Counted from the stretch's first letter, positions 1 to 10,822 are shown. The stretch: 64,000 nucleotides of DNA from Xiphydria camelus (GCA_963678675.1 OY783198.1:17966684-18030683), one strand, 5' to 3'. Made by a program: numbers and translations. Notes: generated by a model not told the origin, from the letters alone.

Positions 1-1239
1 ATCACATTGTTTCGCTTGACAGGTTGAGATGCCAGTTGTTCCGTTACCACAGGAATAATACATTGGTCGACTTTGAATCGTGTACCGGTTGTACTGTGGA
101 GAGCTGAGAAAAGAGGAAGAATTAAAGATCCTCTGTTATGTGTAAAAGAATTACTCTATATTTTTCATACATATATATCCACTGCATTTCAAAATAATCG
201 CGTTCTAAATTAAACCAGACACCGGGGCGTCCATCTCACTTCAACCCTCTACAGCAATACTCTCCGTTAATCAAGACACGGTCTCGTTGAGTTCTAGAAC
301 TCGATTCAAAGTGTTACCATTACCACGTATGATATTACAGTCTTTTTACGAGCGCTCGCGCGCGCATCGCACTTCCCCCTGGCAGACGCTACACGACTCG
401 CGTGCGACACGTGTGCCGCGAGACGCCGTGCCACAATGTTATTGGAACGATATTTTATAGCTCCACTAAATATAATCTATTTTTGGGGACATGTTTTCCT
501 TGCGATACATAGTAAACCGTACATTGTACCCGTGAGGGGAAGGTAGGTAGAAGGGAGATTTAAAATTACATAAACCACAGCATCGCGCGATCTACTCAGA
601 CGCGTCCCCGCGTCGCTCTCGCCTCTATAGATCCGGTCGCCTCCGTTGCGACGCGCCGCGGCCGGATCCTCTTTCGGCGATGCCGATTTCTGCAGCTCTC
701 CTTTGATGTGCTGCGTTCCGTCGACGTGTGAGTCGAAACGGACGCGTGTGCGTACGTTCGAGGATGTGCGCGCCGCACGTGGAAGGGGAGAAAGGAGAAC
801 GAGAGACGAGGAAAGGGGGGGACGAGAGATATTACGCGCGGTAAGGAAATGCGTGGGGTGGGAACCGAGAGAAAGAGGCTCGCCAGGGGGACGGTTTAGT
901 GATTCGTCAGGCCTGCGGAACCGTGTCGAAACGTCCGACTGGGCTCAGCCAGATCGGCGAAATAAGCTGCAATTTTCTAGATGAACGCACTCGCGCGCGT
1001 TATTCCCACTCGTAATTTTCAGTAAGTACGCTTCGGGGATCCCCCGGGCCGATTGTTCGGAGATTAAGCCCGTTATTCGCGGATGTAATAATGCTCGCGC
1101 GAGAAGGACCCCGAGGCGTCTTTCTAATCCTCGTGTTACGGTCGACAGGTACGTGTACCTATGACGGACGCGTCGTATCGTCGAGTTTATCTGCGCGTTG
1201 TGTGCGCCGCGTTTAACGGGATCGTTGTATCGATTGCAC
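1..1239. other. Intergenic, CpG-rich, no gene recognised
   Basis: No coding pattern, RNA gene or inverted-repeat element was recognised here. The stretch from about 340 to 1230 is dense in CG dinucleotides (runs such as gcgctcgcgcgcgc near 350) and its open frames look like chance frames in GC-rich DNA. It could hold promoter or CpG-island-like sequence of an outside gene, but nothing in it shows that. Confidence 0.5.
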
Positions 1240-2074
1240 CGAGAGAACAGTTTATTTACCTATAGTTAATAAATAAATATGGCGAAATATAAATTTTACT
1301 AGATCAAGTAAATATTCGTTAATTATTACGATATTTATTTGGCACAATCAAATCCTTTCCCAGGTGGAAAAGGTCTATATGTGTATAATTTATATATAAA
1401 TTATATACGGACTATATATGATTTACATATACTTAGTATTGTTTCAATTATTTCAATTTTTGTATGACCCATATACAATACATAATATGAGGAGCAGACT
1501 TTCTAAGTGCAGTTTGTCCATTTTTCCGATTTTCGCCTACACGAATATTTTCAAGTTCCTTTACACGTTGTGTTTATATGGACAACCTAAATGTATCTCT
1601 TAACATCTATATAAACGTTTGAAAATGTCCTGGACAAACAACCTGCATTGTGTCCATCAGTCGTGGACAAACTATTAGCGATTATAGGACAAACTGCGAA
1701 TGGACAAACTGCACTTACAATTAGAAAGTCTGCTCCTCATATATAGTTTATATTGAAATAATGTATAAACTTAACACAAGCCCGAATTTATGTTTCATAT
1801 ATGCAAATACAGGGAAATGAAAAGACTAGCGGAGGACAGGAAAAGATGGAGAATGGTATCAAACCAGTCTTAGGACTGATAACTTTATGATGATGATGAT
1901 GATATGCAAAATATATATAATCCACATATATATATCTTTTCCACCTGGGTTGAGGCAACCATTTAAATGAAATAAAGATTTTAATAATTAACATATATTT
2001 TCTCGTCCCAACGAAATATTTATTTCGCCGTATTTGAAATTACATTTATTAACTGTTGATGAAATGTTTTCTCG
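1240..2074. mobile_element. Palindromic DNA element, CCCAGGTGG family with outer arms
   Basis: Two layers of inverted repeat are visible. Inner termini are CCCAGGTGGAAAAG at 1359 and its reverse complement ending at 1949. Outer arms carry a block reading GGCGAAATA followed by TTCGTTAATTATTA (about 1240-1358) whose inverted copy lies at 1950-2074. The same outer-plus-inner layout recurs at 5545-7464, while the inner part alone recurs at 2885, 43738, 56057 and 56874. No ORF of note. Non-autonomous (MITE-type). Superfamily unassigned. Confidence 0.75.
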
Positions 2075-2812
2075 GCGTGCAACTCTACGCTTTCGACGCA
2101 CTACGCGTCAACAGTCCCACATATCGATCGATTCACATCCCGCGCGCGATGTACGCCTCGCTCTGCCGTGGAACTCACCTCGCGTGCGAGTGGAGATTGC
2201 TTTTTGCGCGTTACCATCGCCACCAGTGGCCGAGCGGCGCGTCGCATAAAAGATTCGCGACGAGAAGCGGCTAATGGCCCGGTGACGGCTATTTTCGAAT
2301 TATTTTTCGCACTTTTTGCACGCGCGCGCGCCGCTTCGCAAATCCTGCCGCGCCGTTAAAAGCTAATGCACGATACGCTGCAGCGGCCGCTGCATCATAG
2401 TGCACGGTGCAAGCGGCGTAATCGTCTCCTCCTCTCTCTCTGTATTTTTCTCCCTTACGCACACTTTTTTTTTTCTTATTCTATATAGTTATCGTCAAGC
2501 GCGTCCCGTCGATCCTTTTTACCGTTCCAGTCGATCCTTTTCAACGATCAAATTGCATCGCGTCGCGCTCATTGAAATGGCTAGCTCGCAGCGCGTTATC
2601 GTTATCCGGCAAAACTCATGATTCCAGTTACAACGTTCGTAGGTATATTCGTAAAATTAACGGACTGGCTGTACGCATTCGAGATATGATATTACATGGG
2701 CATATTTCATGAATACGTTTATCCGAGCGTGCAGTTACATCGCAGCGGCGCTTAATTGGTTTCGCGTTACGTGGAAAACGATGTAAATCATTATCGCGTT
2801 GTTACTAGAATG
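2075..2812. other. Intergenic, nothing recognised
   Basis: CpG-rich in the first half (2080-2400, including a gcgcgcgcgc run near 2320) and mixed after that. No element ends, RNA gene or believable coding region was seen. Confidence 0.45.
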
Positions 2813-2884
2813 CACGGAACAAAATAAATCGTAGCATTTACAGAGTTTGTGGTACATTTCGTGACAAGGCCGATTTATCGTTAC

Positions 2885-3623
2885 CCCAGGCGGAGAAAAA
2901 TTCTATATATTTTCTATGTAATCCATAAGATACGGTGGGGTAAGTTTAAATCGGATAAAATGCAATCACGGATTGTTATTTCCCATAAGTTGAATGTATA
3001 CTGGATATTTCTTGGCGACCTACAATTTCTCTCCCTACTGATAGGTATATTTATTCGTATCTAGTGTAAAATGGGCGATTATTTAGCAAGTGAAAAATTC
3101 CAAAAAATGTTGAAGTTCTTATATTTTAACAAACCTAATCCACTTGACCCTTAAGTTTAAACATATTCTCAAATGCGTTTAATAAGCACTGGTTGCACTT
3201 TTCCTTTTTGGCTGGGAAAGTGCAATCAGCTGCAGACCTTGATTAAAAAATATATACCTATACCTATATAAAAATCAGTTAAAGAACTTCATAAGGTATC
3301 AATTTGATTAACAGAATATTTTACTCAAGTGAAAGATTTACACATTATAACACTTATAGCTTATAGCTTTATAGCTTATTGAATTTGAACTATTGGAAAA
3401 CGTGGTCGCACTTCCCCCACTCTACCTTATGTGGTTTTGGTCATATATGGATTATATGTGATTTCCATATTAACCATATAAAGACTGCACATATGGATTA
3501 TACAAACATTCAAAAATCTGTATATAGACCTTACACGGTTAATATAGAAATCATATATAATCCATATATGACCAAAATCATATACGGATTATATACAAAA
3601 TATATAGAACTTTTCCACCTGGG
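2885..3623. mobile_element. CCCAGGTGG-family element nested in CACGGAA MITE
   Basis: Left end CCCAGGCGGAGAAAAATTC, right end GAACTTTTCCACCTGGG, with the family body (ATATGGATTATA and its inverse, and a CATTCAAAAATCTGTATA core). It lacks the outer arms seen at 1240 and 5545. It is itself split at 2928-3427 by another element. Confidence 0.75.
2928..3427. mobile_element. TA-flanked MITE with GGTGGGG-type ends
   Basis: Inserted in the CCCAGGTGG element: ends AGATACGGTGGGGTAAGT and ACTTCCCCCACTCTACCT are imperfect inverses, flanked by TA on both sides (2926-2927 and 3428-3429). Related uninterrupted copies (for example near 56089) read tatatgtggtttt at this point, that is, the empty site with one TA. 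About 500 bp, no ORF. The ends resemble those of the element at 28167-29356. Confidence 0.7.
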
Positions 3624-3789
3624 GCGATAACTACAATTTTAGTAAAAGTTATAGCAAAACTGATAGAAGCTACAAAAGTTGCTGTAATTTTTACTGAAAT
3701 TGTAGTTATCGTAATAATTAATAAGCCTTGTTCCGAAATTCACCAAAAACTATAAATACCACTCTATGTGTGTATTTATTTTTTTCCGT

Positions 3790-4176
3790 CTGTTGTATGC
3801 CACATTTCATTATATAGGTATATATTTTTTCTACATACATATATCTAACATTAAAACATCGATGGAAGGAGATACTTAAAAATCTCTGTCATTACAACCT
3901 CTGGAAGCCAATAAATAACGCCGACTACCATCTTCGATCCGCGCGCACAGAAGCGACGAGCACGTCATCTCTTTCGACACTACCCGACGACGCGCGTCTC
4001 GATGCTCTCCGCGGCGATGCGGAGAGGTTGTAACTACGCGAGAGTGGCGCCTCCTGTCTTCGCCTCGGTTTACACTGTAAACATATCGATGAATTTACGA
4101 TCGTCGCGTTGATCCCTGCAACGACCCCGCGGAGAGATTCTCACTCAATACACGAGAACCAGAAGCGTTCAAGCCA
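3790..4176. other. Intergenic, nothing recognised
   Basis: AT-rich until about 3900, then CpG-rich. No feature could be supported. Confidence 0.4.
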
Positions 4177-4354
4177 GAGTCGAAATGTTAATACCAGTTT
4201 GAGTCTAAATTTGGCGAAAGCGGATAAATCGGCCACTTGCAGGTCTAAACTGGCGTTAAAACCTTCAAATTTAACATTAATTTGAATCTACAAGTGGCCG
4301 ATTTATCCACTTTCGCTACATTTAGGCTCAAACTGCTATTAAAATTTCGACTCG
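4177..4354. mobile_element. 178-bp palindromic MITE, GAGTCGAAA family copy A
   Basis: Arms begin GAGTCGAAATGTTAATACCAG and end with the inverse ATTAAAATTTCGACTC. Internal arm motif GCGAAAGCGGATAAATCGG is mirrored at 4290-4315. An interrupted second copy is at 54187-54774. This intact copy serves as the empty-site reference for two insertions in the second copy. Confidence 0.75.
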
Positions 4355-5544
4355 GGAGTCTTCGGAGAACTCCGTGCAGAGCCGAGGGGCCGCGTCTCCG
4401 ATTCTCACCCTCGAACGCGTATTTCACCGGTTAGTGCCACTTTCAGCACACCGCGCGAGAATCCGTACCGCGAACGCAGCTTCGCGCGCCGAGTCGCTGT
4501 TTACTCTCCGTAAATTTGCGATGTAAATATACACGCGACCGAATTTACGAGTACAGATACTCGCCGATCTCCTCCACGGTGGCGTTCGCGCAAATAAACT
4601 CGAGAGAAACTCGTGATCCCGACGATATATGTATGCCGCTCCGAGAGCCGTTTCGAAAGACTACTCCGAAAATGATCGAGGCAAGAATTAAGCGCGCGTA
4701 TCTATGTATACACGACGGAAGATCGGTCCGTGGGTACAAGCGATGTCATCGTTTATCAAATCCGATAAAGTAACTCGCGCTCGCGCGCGCGCGCGTCCGT
4801 TTTAAAATAAACGCCGCGCGGAAGAGACGCCATGCCGGCCAACGTCTCACACGGAGAAGAGACGCCGCGACGCGTCCCGCGTATGATCTATGCGACGCGC
4901 GTCCCACTTTTCCGCCCGGGGCTGCGAAATACATTTTTTCCCCCGCACCCGCTACGTGCCTCGGAGTGGGCGCGACCGATCCGATGCATGGGCGCGCGGT
5001 GACGTACGATCGCGGCCTGTAACAACAGACGATGAACGTCCGACGTTATTTTCGTTACACGTGTGGTACTTTCCCATGGTTTGCGGGGGCTTAGCGGTCC
5101 ATAAATCCACGCGCCGCTCGGTCAATCCATGGCGGACCTTCGGGGGTCGTGAAATTGCGGGGAAGGATTACGCGAGGCTCGGTGATCGGTATACAAGTAC
5201 ACTCGATGCCGCTGTACGATGGCACAGCCGCGCGGGAGGTACACGGAGACGGGGAAAAGCCGCGGATAAAACTTTTGGCCCGCGTCGAACGACTAATTCA
5301 CTGGAGCGCTTCGAGGATGAATTATTCATGCGCTCGCGCGCTATCGAGAAGGCGGATGCGTGTTATTACGGAGATAATCGAAAAGAGGACCTAGATTCAC
5401 CGAATAAAAATATGGTGCGCTCTATCGTGCGAGGGTTTTGGGCTCCGTGCGTTGAATGACATGATATGTGTACGGAGCGCTGTACAGATATGTACGACAA
5501 ACTCTCGCAGTATCTGTCTACCTCTTAGAGCAGCTCTGTATACC
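4355..5544. other. Intergenic, CpG-rich, no gene recognised
   Basis: Very CpG-rich from 4430 to 5460. The longest open frame (4890-5459, plus, 189 codons) has Arg-rich, low-complexity composition and shows no domain I recognise. It most likely reflects stop-codon scarcity in GC-rich DNA. A promoter or non-coding transcript cannot be excluded. Confidence 0.45.
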
Positions 5545-5766
5545 TAGAGAACAGATTATTAATAGATGATGAATATCAATTCAAGTACGGCGAAATAAAT
5601 ATTTTGTTAGGACAAGAAAATCTTTGTTAATTATTAGAACCTTTATTTCAATCAAACACTTTCCTTAAAAGGTTTAATTGTCCCAGGCGGAAAAGTTCGA
5701 CATATTTTGTATGTAATCCGTATGTAGATTTAGTCATATGTAGATTATGTATGATTTCTATATTAA

Positions 5767-6181
5767 CCCTTTTAGTGCCGAGCGAAAACCGTGCGTTTAT
5801 GCGAAGATAACCGGACGAATTTGACGAAATTACTAAGTTTAGGAAAAAGCTCATAAAAACCAAACTAAGAATGATATTTAAAAAATTCAAAATGCAGCGT
5901 ATTACAGAAGAAAGGGATAATAATGTACATGTCAATTGTATTTCAATATATATTGAAAATCATACGAATAACGTAAATAGTAAACATGATGAAAAACGTA
6001 TAAACAAGTTCTTCTTCTACAAACAATATTTGCACACAACAATAATCATCGTTTCATCATAGTTTTATGTAGGTCACGTAGTATGAAGTATATAAGCATA
6101 ACATTTTCAATCATTTTTAATAAAATAATCAATATCGGTCCTGAGCGAACGACGATATATCGTCGTCCGGCATTAAACGGG
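5767..6181. mobile_element. PiggyBac-like MITE, TTAA-flanked, copy 1
   Basis: Flanked by TTAA at 5763-5766 and 6182-6185. Ends are CCCTTTTAGTGCCGAGCG and, inverted, CCCGTTTAATGCCGGACG. A TTAA duplication and CCC at each end are hallmarks of the piggyBac superfamily. An 18-bp perfect palindrome (ACGACGATATATCGTCGT) lies just inside the right end. The body is AT-rich with no transposase, so the copy is non-autonomous. Other copies: 29411-29826 and 40631-41006. Confidence 0.8.
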
Positions 6182-6272
6182 TTAATTATAATGCAGACTA
6201 CATATGGATTATACAAGCATTCAAAAATCTATAGGTAGTCCTTATATGGTTAATAAACAAATTATACATATC

Positions 6273-6419
6273 GGGTGCGTCACGCAATACACGCCAGCGT
6301 AGCGGGTTGCATATCGGTTGACGCATCCGATCCGCTGCAGGGGCAGGCGCCTGTGTACGGCGCCAGGCGGATAACCGATATGCAACCCGCTACGCTGGCG
6401 TGTATTGCGTGACGCACCC
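6273..6419. mobile_element. 147-bp fold-back MITE, GGGTGCGTC ends
   Basis: Near-perfect inverted arms of about 50 bp, starting GGGTGCGTCACGCAATAC at 6273 and ending with the inverse at 6419. The short loop (about 6330-6360) is GC-rich. Its right end abuts the next element through a perfect palindromic joint. Confidence 0.75.
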
Positions 6420-6423
6420 TGTA

Positions 6424-7307
6424 TACAGGGTGACATTTTGAAAATTTGCCACCCCAATATCTCAGAAAGTTGCAGAGATTTTCTAAAAACAAAAAATACG
6501 ATTTCGGCAGTGGAGAGGGGGAACCAAAATGACATAATCGGAGACGCACCCCCTTCAACCCCCTTAGGGATAGCCCCCCCAACTTTGTAATCTTAAATGG
6601 CAACCCCCCCATGTGTGATACAACGTTGGAAAGCTCTTTAAAAATGCTTTGCAACAACACCAAATTTTGGTACCTTTCGATCAGTAGTTTTCGCGCAAAT
6701 CGAGAAAGAAACGGCTAGAAGTAAGTTTTGTCAATTTATTTATTAAAGGTCAATTACGTTACAATACATTTTCGAAATGATTTTCATTGATTTTTCGAAC
6801 TTTTTCAAATGTTCTTGAAATTTTGCGACATTCTTGCGTAATTCTCTATTTCAGTTGGTTAATGCTTGCTGGTGTAGTTTGAAAAACAATAGATTTCAGA
6901 TGTCCCCATAAGAAGAAATCATACGGAGTAAGAGATCAGGTGATGGAAATGATTTCGCAAAATTTATTGTAACGTAATTAACCTTTAATAAATAAATTAA
7001 CAAAATTTACTTCTAGCAGTTTCTTTCTCGATTTGCGCGAAAACTACTCATCGAAAGGTACCAAAATTTGGTGTTGTTGTAAAGCATTTTAAAAGTGCTG
7101 TCCAACGCTGTATCGCACATAGGGGGTTGCTATTTAAGATTACAAAGTGGGGGGGGGGGCTACCCCTAAGGGGGTTGGAGGGGGTGCGTCTCCGATTACG
7201 TGACTTTGGTTCCCCCTCTCCACTGCTGAAACCGTATTTTCTTTTTTTAGAAAATCTCTAACTTTCTGAGATATTGGGGTGGCAAGTTTTCAAAATGTCA
7301 CTCTGTA
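6424..7307. mobile_element. TACAGGGTG palindromic element, 0.88 kb
   Basis: Long inverted arms start TACAGGGTGACATTTTG and end CAAAATGTCACTCTGTA. Arm similarity continues for several hundred bases (CACCCCAATATCTCAGAAAG is mirrored at 7260-7285). No transposase ORF. The element at 57197-57907 has similar TACARGGTG ends but an unrelated body. Confidence 0.7.
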
Positions 7308-7464
7308 TAATTCGTCGATGACCAAATCCATATAGAACTTCCTCCTGGGTTGTTAAATAAATATCATAATATATTATTTAACGAATATTTACTTGATCCA
7401 ACAAAATGTTTATTTCGCCATATTGAAACAAATATTCATCAACTGCAAATAAATCATTTTCTCG

Positions 7465-8540
7465 ATGTAGCTACGTATTTATCGATACAGCTTTCTCTCC
7501 ATCCACCGTATACTCGCATTATAAGATTAACGCGCGATTAATTCGAATCGCCGCCTTGAAATTTACCCAACTCTACACCCCGGTACCTTAATCCCATGTA
7601 GGTTACACCCACGCGACGTACCCTACCGGTATTTCCTATACTTACCTTCACGCGCGTCCGTGCGAATCGACTTCGGTGAAAATTGGATAGCACCCAATAG
7701 CACCGCGGTCACGTAGTCCCTTTCACGCCGAGGCGCGGCGCAGCAGTCGATCGGAATCGAGTTCCCGACTGCCGCGGTGCAAAATTTCCCGGCGCTTTTC
7801 CCGACCGGCTAAAGTACTCCCTCGGGACAAATCCGCACTCCAACCGGGTCGGTGTTTTCTCGCGGCGAATCCATCCCCCAAACCCCCTTCGCGAACCCTC
7901 TCGCTAATTTTCTTCCGACTATATACTCTCGCTCCCTCCGTCTTGATTTCTCGCCCCGAGGCCTTTCCCCGCTCGTCCGGCGATCCCCGGAGAGAGCAAA
8001 GACCGCGAGGACGGCCGCGCGCGCGCGTCCTCGGAAAGCCGGGACGAACGGAGCGAGACGCGATGCCGTCCCATGGGAATTCTTCCGAATCCGAGGAACG
8101 ATTCGAGAAATAATAAAAAAGCTCATTACCGTCTCCGGAATCGATGTCAACGCGGACGCGTCCTTCCTCCCGAATTATATCGCTCCTGCGGCTATGTGCA
8201 CTGGGACGAATGCCCGTATAAACGCCTATATACTTTCACCGTGAGAAAAAGTAGAAAATAAAAGAGAAACCGAGAAGATCGTGCCGGCGATACACCGGTC
8301 GACGAATCTCGCGCGATTTGATCCGATCGGCGGTCGATTTTTCGGCTGTTTAAAATATTTCAAATGCCGCGGACAAATTTTACGACCCCTCGGCGAGCTT
8401 TACGAGCGACCGTGAAAGATCAAGCGCGCCGAGAGGCTCTGACACGAACGAAGGATATTTATTACACCGCGCGTATAGGTGCACACGCCCGTCTAGCCCC
8501 GCGTACACGCCCGCACACGGGCAACCCATATACCCACTCT

Positions 8541-8572
<32 letters not shown>

Positions 8573-8592
8573 CCCTTTTCTCCTTCACGGCC
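7465..8592. other. Intergenic, CpG-rich, no gene recognised
   Basis: From 7540 the DNA is GC- and CpG-rich. Open frames at 7809-8150 (minus) and 7852-8244 (plus) overlap each other antiparallel and have Arg/Ala-rich composition without known domains. A CT-rich microsatellite lies at 8537-8580. Confidence 0.45.
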
Positions 8593-8595
8593 TAA

Positions 8596-8650
8596 AGCCG
8601 GGTCTTCACTGCACGAAACTGTTTCGCGGAAAAGAGAGAATGAGTGAGAA
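8596..8650. mobile_element. Half copy of AGCCGGGTC MITE, or left end of the Harbinger
   Basis: AGCCGGGTCTTCACTGCACG follows a TAA (8593-8595) and matches the left arm of the palindromic MITE at 33468-33587. Only one arm is present; at about 8650 the sequence passes directly into Harbinger transposase coding sequence. It is either a truncated MITE fused to a broken Harbinger or the true left terminus of a deleted Harbinger. The data here do not decide. Confidence 0.55.
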
Positions 8651-10132
8651 GATCCTGAATTAGGGTACTTTTGAATGCGAATATGCTTACCATCTATTGC
8701 CCCTAAACAGTTTGGCAATTGCCAAAGTTCATGAAATCGTGCTGATATATTTTTCCACTTTTCTTCATTTGGTACCGCCATATACCTTCCCTTTAATGAA
8801 TTCCATATGGCTTTTGTAGTTTCTTCTATAGTAACTCCAATGGTTCGTTCGCCTCTTTGAAAATATAAGGCCAACGAAGTAAATGTACAACCAGTAGCCA
8901 AATATCTGAAACAAACAAAACATGAATAGATAGTTTCACTTATTATTCCGCCGTTTATTGTTACAGTGGCAAACTGTAAGGAAAAATGGAAAAATATTAG
9001 AAACGGATTCGTTCGAAGCTTAAAACCATCTCCGTCTGGATCTTCATCAAAAACAAAGAAACTGTATTATCTCCATGATATTATGCAGTTTGTCCTGCCA
9101 TACGTTAAACCAGTACAGCATTCAGAAAACACAAGCAACATTGTGCAAACGGAAATTAATAGGGAACCAATAATACAGTCCGATGAAGATGATTGTGAGC
9201 CCAGTGCCAATGATTCTGTGACAAATACAGAACAACATAATGATGAAACATCACAGAGACGAGCCAAGCGCAGACAGGAAACGTTAACAAGTGTGGATAA
9301 GGCAGGAAAGAAAAAGGTTAGGAAAGAAAAAGACGAGGTTGATATTGCTGTTCTACAATACCTCAGTGACAAAAAGGAGAACAAAATATCAGATGATAGA
9401 CAAATGTTTCTCCTAAGTTTGTTGCCCGATGTTAGCAAGCTATCAGAGACAAATTTACGCCAATTTAAAATAAAAACTCTGATGTTATTGGAAGACATGT
9501 TAACACAGCAAGAGCAAAGAACAGGTTTCTCACATCCGCAGGCAAACATGAATCCATTAACATGGTCATTGTCTACATCTAGGACGTCTTATATAAGTCC
9601 TTCAGATCCTTCACCTACTTCCGCCAGTACATCTCCTCAGTACATCCCAAATCAACTTGGGTTTGAACTTACTAGTTTACAGAATATGTCACAATCTGCT
9701 AATTCTACTAAACTAGCACATTTTTGGGAGGAAACCAATTCAGTTAAACGTAAATAATAGCAACCAGATCTGTTTTCTTTTTTAGCATTGATACATTTGT
9801 GTATATGCAGTTATTCATAATAAATCAGTATAAACTTACCTGAGCGTTATCATTAACCTCTCATGTACACCAACACATTCACGCATATTTGTATTTTCTT
9901 TCTGAATGACTGGACCCACGATTCCCACAAGTTCTTCAAACGTTCTTTTTGTCATTCTATAGAATGTTTGAAATTTACAATCGTCTTCAAGTAACTCCTT
10001 CGCCGCAATGGCTAATCTCCTATTACGATTTCTCTGGATATAGGGATGCACCCAGAATCTATTTTTTTTCTTTTTATTTCGACGACGTAGGTACCAGAGA
10101 AGCAATACATCTTCTTCGTCACTAGACATCAT
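8651..10132 (-). pseudogene. PIF/Harbinger transposase, two exons, truncated
   Basis: A DDE nuclease that would cut and paste a PIF/Harbinger element. Exon 1 runs 10132-9840: start MMSSDEED at 10132, basic RRRNKKKKNRFW, then RMTKRTFEELVGIVG. It ends at a consensus donor (AG|GTAAGT). Exon 2 starts at 8905 after a TTTGTTTCAG acceptor. Joining the exons restores the family signature LMITLRYLATG across the junction, which supports the splice. Exon 2 continues through LPNCLGAIDGKHIRI, which holds the first catalytic Asp, then breaks after NSGSS at about 8650, where MITE-like sequence starts. The other two catalytic acidic residues are therefore missing and the gene cannot encode an active enzyme. 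The intron (8906-9839) contains the plus-strand MADF exon. Family assignment is secure; current expression is unknown. Confidence 0.85.
8967..9757 (+). CDS. MADF-BESS protein of the Harbinger element (last exon)
   Basis: This is the DNA-binding partner protein typical of PIF/Harbinger elements, thought to guide the transposase to the element ends and the nucleus. The frame opens after a TATTGTTACAG acceptor, not at an ATG. The first 48 codons are the second half of a MADF (Myb/SANT-like) domain (CKEKWKNIRNGFVRSLK, then YYLHDIMQFVLPYV). Acidic and basic linkers follow (AKRRQE, KAGKKKVRKEK). Codons about 142-180 form a BESS motif (DDRQMFLLSLLPDVSKL). The stop is at 9755-9757 and an AATAAA signal lies at 9819. 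The MADF N-terminal half must come from an upstream exon not found here, probably lost with the left part of the element. The frame is open for 263 codons. It lies entirely inside the transposase intron, antisense to it. Confidence 0.8.
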
Positions 10133-10273
10133 TTCAACTGCCAGAATTTCATACGATACCTGTACGCTTACTGTACGCCCCGTGTGCAGACGGCCTAGGC
10201 GTATAGGAATCGTCGCTGCAGGATGAATCTTGTACGCGTCTATGACGATACGCTCCGTGTGTAGACGGCCTAA
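10133..10273. mobile_element. Right end of Harbinger element with TAA
   Basis: Reading leftwards from TAA (10271-10273), the end is GGCCGTCTACACACGGAGCG, a shape common for PIF/Harbinger termini. A second, diverged copy of the same motif (CGTGTGCAGACGGCC) lies at 10182-10196, giving a subterminal repeat. TWA target duplications are characteristic of this superfamily; the partner at the left end is uncertain. Confidence 0.55.
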
Positions 10274-10639
10274 GAGAGGACTGTTTAGGCTCACCATAAA
10301 TCTAGCGTTTAGGACCCTTTTTTGGGCGTATCCTTGGGAGAAGCCAGACTAGAGGGCGCAGAGTTACTTGTGAGTTGTTTGTATTTTTAGTTTTCCGGAT
10401 TTTACCGCGTCGAGTGACCGGCCATAAGGAGCTCGTGCACTGAAAAAAATTTTCAGGGAATTGAGCAATAATTCTGGCTGAACCAACCAGAATTTCTAGC
10501 CACCGTGGTCACAGCCAGAAGTTTTCTTAAGACAGCCGGACGAGTATGGCTAAGCTAATATGTTTAAAGTAACAATATCGTGATGTTTGTGTCAAGCTGC
10601 GCTGTACTGTTGAGCCAGTTATTTATTCTGATTGATTTA

Positions 10640-10822
10640 GACGTGCAGTATGCCTACGTAAGCTGTACCGTATCGCTAAATTGCACGGAAATTCTGGTTC
10701 ATCTAGACAAGCAGTATAGCTGTGTCAGCTATACCGTATTGCTAAATTGCGCGGGAATTTTGGTTCGTTTAGACAAGCAGTATAGCTGTGTCAGCTATAC
10801 CGTATTGCTAAATTGCAAGTAG
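10640..10822. repeat. 66-bp tandem array, about 2.8 units
   Basis: Units begin at 10640, 10706 and 10772 (GACAAGCAGTATAGC in the last two). Units 2 and 3 are nearly identical; a fainter, older unit precedes 10640. 66 bp is a multiple of three, so an open frame (10580-10822, plus) shows 22-residue repeats, but no domain or start context supports a gene. Confidence 0.8.

Larger units (their letters stand above)
2813..3789. mobile_element. CACGGAA-ended MITE, copy 1, interrupted
   Basis: The left end reads CACGGAA then a block containing GTAGCATTTACA; the right end ends in TTTTTTCCGT. The body carries GTTATCG and its inverse around a symmetric centre. Copies at 27744-27978 and 46481-46964 share the arms and the core (ACTACAATTTTAG and AAATTGTAGTTATCG). 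This copy is split by a CCCAGGTGG-family element at 2885-3623, placed between GTTAC and CGATAAC of the core. Confidence 0.7.
5545..7464. mobile_element. CCCAGGTGG-family composite, copy with outer arms
   Basis: The outer arm at 5545-5683 contains TACGGCGAAATAAATATTTTG and its inverse lies at about 7349-7464. The inner ends are CCCAGGCGGAAAAG (5684) and CTTCCTCCTGGG (about 7348). Three further elements sit inside: 5767-6181, 6273-6419 and 6424-7307. After removing them the remaining sequence follows the copy at 1240-2074. Confidence 0.7.

Noticed and set aside
1863..1900. His-rich frame on the minus strand near 1890
   Set aside because: Comes from a short (GAT)n run inside a MITE.
4890..5459. 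189-codon plus-strand frame in a CpG island
   Set aside because: Arg-rich composition, no domain, no start context, overlapping frames on the same strand. Stop codons are simply rare in this GC-rich stretch.
10580..10822. CRISPR-like array
   Set aside because: Units are contiguous 66-bp tandem copies without spacers, in a eukaryotic context.
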